Shown in pieces: positions 61,380 to 64,000 of a stretch of 64,000 nt of DNA. Position 1 is the first letter of the stretch, and every line of letters starts with the position of its first letter. Source of the DNA: Bacillus sp. ISL-7 (GTDB lineage Bacteria; Bacillota; Bacilli; Bacillales_B; DSM-18226); contig NZ_JAGGQW010000037.1 in the NCBI RefSeq assembly GCF_018613065.1, positions 10,224 through 74,223 on the forward strand, read 5' to 3'. The position numbers were made by a program, and so were the translations under genes. The notes under the pieces are model-generated. The model saw only the letters and a list, made by a program, of their open reading frames with translations, was not told the DNA's origin and ran no database searches.

Positions 61380-61463
61380 ATGAAAAACAATATCGGTTTA
61401 TTTTCATTCTTGGTTTTACTAGTAAGGGTCATGTTTTCAAAAGATAGCTGTTTTGAATGGTAA
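61380..61463 (+). CDS. Small ORF, 27 codons, upstream of nasA
   Basis: ATG at 61380 has a perfect AAGGAGGG six bases before it. The product has a hydrophobic stretch (IGLFSFLVLLVRVMF) and a polar C-terminus with one Cys and Trp. It ends 60 bp before the nasA start. It could be a tiny membrane protein or a leader peptide for nasA translation. I recognise no family. The rest of 61157-61523 holds only the TnrA boxes and promoters. Confidence 0.55.
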   Translation: MKNNIGLFSFLVLLVRVMFSKDSCFEW

Positions 61464-61523
61464 TAAAAGTAAAAATGTATTTTGGTAGTTAACTATGAAA
61501 CAAATAGAAGGGAGAACAACATT

Positions 61524-62729
61524 ATGAGGTTATCAGATCTAAAAAAAAGCGGGCATGCGCCATCATTAGCAGCGTCATTTTTATATTTTGATGTTAGTTT
61601 TATGATTTGGGTGATTTTGGGGGCACTAGGGGTTTATATAACAAAGGATTTTGGACTATCTCCCGCTCAGAAGGGTTTCATCGTTGCTGTTCCAATCCTA
61701 AGCGGATCGTTTTTCCGGCTCATCCTTGGAGTTATGACGGATCGTATTGGTCCGCGAAAAACAGCAATAAGCGGGATGCTCGTCACCATCATCCCACTTG
61801 CTTGGGGCTGGTTATTCGGACAGACGTTAACCGAACTTTACTTGATAGGAATTCTACTCGGAGTAGCAGGAGCAAGTTTTGCGGCAGCTATACCTATGGC
61901 AAGCAGATGGTACCCGCCGCATTTACAAGGACTTGCAATGGGAATTGCAGGAGCTGGAAACAGCGGAACACTTTTTGCTACGTTATTTGGCCCGCGTATT
62001 GCAGAAAATATTGGCTGGCATAATGTAATGGGATTAGCTATTATTCCTCTTATGATTGTATTTATCTTGTATATTCTTCTTGCAAAGGATGCACCTTCAC
62101 AACCAGCTGCAAAACCGGTGGTTGAATATTTGAAAGTATTTAAACAAAAAGACACATGGTTTTTTTGTTTGCTTTATAGTGTCACCTTCGGAGGATTTGT
62201 CGGTTTGTCCAGTTTCTTAAGCATCTTTTTTGTGGATCAATACGATTTATCAAAAGTAAGAGCAGGCGATTTTGTCACTCTTTGCGTGGCTGCAGGAAGC
62301 TTTTTCCGTCCTGTTGGTGGTTTCATAGCCGATAAAATCGGCGGCGTACGCCTTCTGACCTTTTTATTTATCGGGGTCGCGCTCAGTATGTTCGGCGTAA
62401 GCCAGCTTCCATCTTTGGCTATTGTGACAACCTTATTGTTTTTCGGAATGCTCTGCCTGGGAATGGGTAATGGAGCGGTCTTTCAATTAGTTCCACAGCG
62501 CTTCCAAGAAGAAATTGGGATGATTACCGGGATTGTCGGAGCAGCTGGCGGAGTTGGCGGATTTTTTGTACCAAATATACTTGGATCACTTAAGGAAATT
62601 ACCGGAACGTACGGATCTGGATTTATCGTTTATACTGGGGTCGGAATCACGGCTTTAATCGTGCTGCTTATTGCACAAATGTCATGGCGAAAAACCTGGT
62701 CACCAAAAGAGGCCTCAATTAAAAATTAG
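61524..62729 (+). CDS. nasA: Nitrate transporter, NNP family (NarK/NasA)
   Basis: 401 residues from ATG 61524 with AAGGGAG; the frame opens 14 codons earlier. Twelve helices of the nitrate/nitrite porter family, with the nitrate signatures [10 protein letters not shown] (about 137-146) and [12 protein letters not shown] (about 348-359) and conserved arginine in SFFRLILG. Imports nitrate for assimilation. Divergent from nasB, with two TnrA/GlnR boxes between. Confidence 0.94.
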   Translation: MRLSDLKKSGHAPSLAASFLYFDVSFMIWVILGALGVYITKDFGLSPAQKGFIVAVPILSGSFFRLILGVMTDRIGPRKTAISGMLVTIIPLAWGWLFGQTLTELYLIGILLGVAGASFAAAIPMASRWYPPHLQGLAMGIAGAGNSGTLFATLFGPRIAENIGWHNVMGLAIIPLMIVFILYILLAKDAPSQPAAKPVVEYLKVFKQKDTWFFCLLYSVTFGGFVGLSSFLSIFFVDQYDLSKVRAGDFVTLCVAAGSFFRPVGGFIADKIGGVRLLTFLFIGVALSMFGVSQLPSLAIVTTLLFFGMLCLGMGNGAVFQLVPQRFQEEIGMITGIVGAAGGVGGFFVPNILGSLKEITGTYGSGFIVYTGVGITALIVLLIAQMSWRKTWSPKEASIKN

Positions 62730-62781
62730 AGATAACTTTTTATGGACGGCCACTAAAAGGTAAGAAAAAGAAGGAGAACCT

Positions 62782-62829
62782 GAAGAAGGCTATTCTTGAA
62801 CCTAACCGGGTCCTAGAATAGCCTTCTTC
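62782..62829 (+). terminator. Terminator of nasA
   Basis: GAAGAAGGCTATTCT and its exact inverse, a 15-bp stem with an 18-base loop. Confidence 0.85.
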
Positions 62830-62870
62830 AATTTAACTGCTTCATTGTATATGATGCCTTCTTCAATCTT

Positions 62871-63722
62871 CTAAAATCTAGGTTGTGGGGTCCCGCTTGT
62901 AAGGTGAGCATCAAACATATCAATTATTTCAAGAAATCTATCAGCCTCACGAAAAACATGGTCTGCTAATAGTGGGTGGATGATACTCTTTATTTTACAT
63001 TGCTCAATTAAATCACGTGCCGTTTTCTTGAAGTCCCGTAGAGAGGAGACCGACACACGATTCTGATCCAGGAATTGATCTAAAAGAGGAACGGTTTGAG
63101 ATTGTGGTTTCATGGATTCTAAGTCTCTTGCTTGATACATCAATTGATCAAAGTCATTGCTGAAATTTTGGGCGATATCAATTAACTTCCTTTCGGATGG
63201 ATCCAGTAGATGACCAATAAATTTAGCATGGTCTGCCATAATTCTAAGGAAGAAGACATTTTCTTTTATGATGGCATCTGGAAGGGGTTTTAATTTACCT
63301 TCATTTAATTCTATTAATCGTTTTCTAAAATAATTAGCTTCTCTACTTGTATGATCAACTAACAGTGGAAAATTATTTGCCCCCGGCAATTTACATGTAA
63401 GTATTAAACCTAGTACTTTTCGTTTAAATGCAAAAATGCTGGTTGCAGCTTGTTGTACTTCCGAATTAAATCTTCTTATTTGTTCAGGATCTGCTTGATT
63501 GGAAGTGGAATGTGCAGTTTGTTCAATGCGTTCAAACAATTGATAAAATTGATTAGCCTCTTGGATTAGTTGAGTATCCTCTGCTCTAAAACCTAATCGA
63601 AGAAATAAAGAATGCTCTTTCATGATCCTAGACCAAAAACGTATTTCATTTAACGATCGCTCAACAAACATTCCGGATGTAACACCTGTATCAGGATGTT
63701 GTAAGTTTTCCTCCCCATTCAT
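62871..63722 (-). CDS. DUF2935 protein
   Basis: 283 residues with two related helical halves, each beginning with a [EI]-x-R-FW-x(3)-MKEH-x2-FLR or IKENVFFLRIMADHAKFIGHLLD pattern and each containing an ADHxxREA or VDHTSREANYF helix. The repeated Glu/His pairs suggest a metal site in a ferritin-like or four-helix bundle. The function of this family, common in Bacillus and Clostridia, is unknown. ATG start; the upstream GGGGGG ribosome site lies at 63731-63736. Confidence 0.85.
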   Translation of the reverse strand: MNGEENLQHPDTGVTSGMFVERSLNEIRFWSRIMKEHSLFLRLGFRAEDTQLIQEANQFYQLFERIEQTAHSTSNQADPEQIRRFNSEVQQAATSIFAFKRKVLGLILTCKLPGANNFPLLVDHTSREANYFRKRLIELNEGKLKPLPDAIIKENVFFLRIMADHAKFIGHLLDPSERKLIDIAQNFSNDFDQLMYQARDLESMKPQSQTVPLLDQFLDQNRVSVSSLRDFKKTARDLIEQCKIKSIIHPLLADHVFREADRFLEIIDMFDAHLTSGTPQPRF

Positions 63723-63847
63723 TAAAAAAACCCCCCAGGAAATACTTCATTCGTTCTATTCATATTAATAAATTCATATAAATATACCCAAATAAGAGTT
63801 TCAAAAGGTTCCCCTTTCTAAAATAAATAAGAAATAACAAAAGAAAA

Positions 63848-63897
63848 GACGTGTGAAATCACACGTCATCAGGCTGTCGAGAAACTTTCGACAGCCT
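63848..63897. terminator. Two adjacent strong hairpins
   Basis: GACGTGTGAAATCACACGTC (63848-63867) and GGCTGTCGA/TCGACAGCC (63872-63896), the second followed by TCTTATTTT. No gene in the window ends here, so they may serve a gene beyond the right edge or belong to a decayed element. Confidence 0.6.
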
Positions 63898-63968
63898 CTT
63901 ATTTTCTACAATAACTTTAACCATTCACCGCGTTAATATATTATAATATATAGGCTTTGCTACATGTC

Positions 63969-64000
63969 TGTTGATTTACGCTCCAGGCACTTCGCTTTCC
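63969..64000 (+). repeat. Edge of a probable dispersed Bacillaceae repeat
   Basis: The final bases TGTTGATTTACGCTCCAGGC and following resemble, from memory, the border of a GC-richer intergenic repeat frequent in Bacillus genomes (GTTGATTTCCGCTCC...). Only the first 32 bases are inside the window. Confidence 0.4.

Overview
The window reads as chromosomal DNA of a low-GC, endospore-forming Bacillaceae bacterium, closest in style to Bacillus/Neobacillus/Peribacillus. The reasons are spore-coat genes of the CotH/CotB type, a YyaC sporulation gene, a LysM-M14 endopeptidase, a T-box leader, TreR- and TnrA/GlnR-type operators, sigma-54/RocR-type control of arginine catabolism, strong AGGAGG ribosome sites and frequent TTG/GTG starts. 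I see no rRNA, tRNA, CRISPR array, prophage or complete insertion sequence.

Layout. 1-3035 (minus) is the end of a surface-polysaccharide operon (sugar transferase, flippase, glycosyltransferase cut by the window edge). 3332-10427 holds housekeeping and accessory genes: a CNNM/CorC membrane protein, a MerR regulator, methionine aminopeptidase, an unknown ParA-like protein, D-serine ammonia-lyase with an abutting VanZ gene, and an ArsB-type transporter. 10709-16208 is a spore-coat island: a 405-residue Gly/Ser/Lys repeat protein (CotG-like) divergent from the coat kinase CotH, then CotB, a second CotB-like protein with seven 13-residue Ser/Lys repeats, and a third protein of the same fold style. 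16301-19937 carries PAP2, DCC, LysM-M14 peptidase, VOC and GNAT genes. 20195-24261 is the trehalose operon treP-treA-treR with two TreR operators and a cre. 24402-33465 is a run of small single genes, with a frameshifted yyaC and a hydrolase remnant. 33731-35423 is ilvA behind an isoleucine T-box.

35457-49573 is a nitrogen/amino-acid catabolic block on the minus strand: a brnQ-amidohydrolase-amidohydrolase operon, an amino-acid ABC transporter, a RocR-type sigma-54 activator, a lipoyl-like protein, and rocA-rocD-glutamate dehydrogenase. Three near-identical sigma-54 promoters (TTGGCA[C/T]-N5-TTGCAT) precede brnQ, the ABC operon and rocA. The first two share a pair of AT-rich palindromes about 21 bp apart and 165-190 bp upstream, suggesting one enhancer-binding protein controls both. 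rocA has a different palindrome pair.

49596-52684 holds a gamma-carbonic-anhydrase remnant, an MFS exporter and an orphan PAS histidine kinase. 52922-62729 is the assimilatory nitrate cluster: nasB-nasC, nirB-nirD-sumT and divergent nasA, with three TnrA/GlnR boxes. A DUF2935 gene and the edge of a dispersed repeat close the window.

The most interesting items are the CotH-centred island with three different serine-rich substrate designs, the shared sigma-54 enhancer pairs, a candidate small RNA at 20000-20099, and a 27-codon ORF with a perfect ribosome site ahead of nasA. Functional statements rest on recognised motifs and remembered families; no database search was run.
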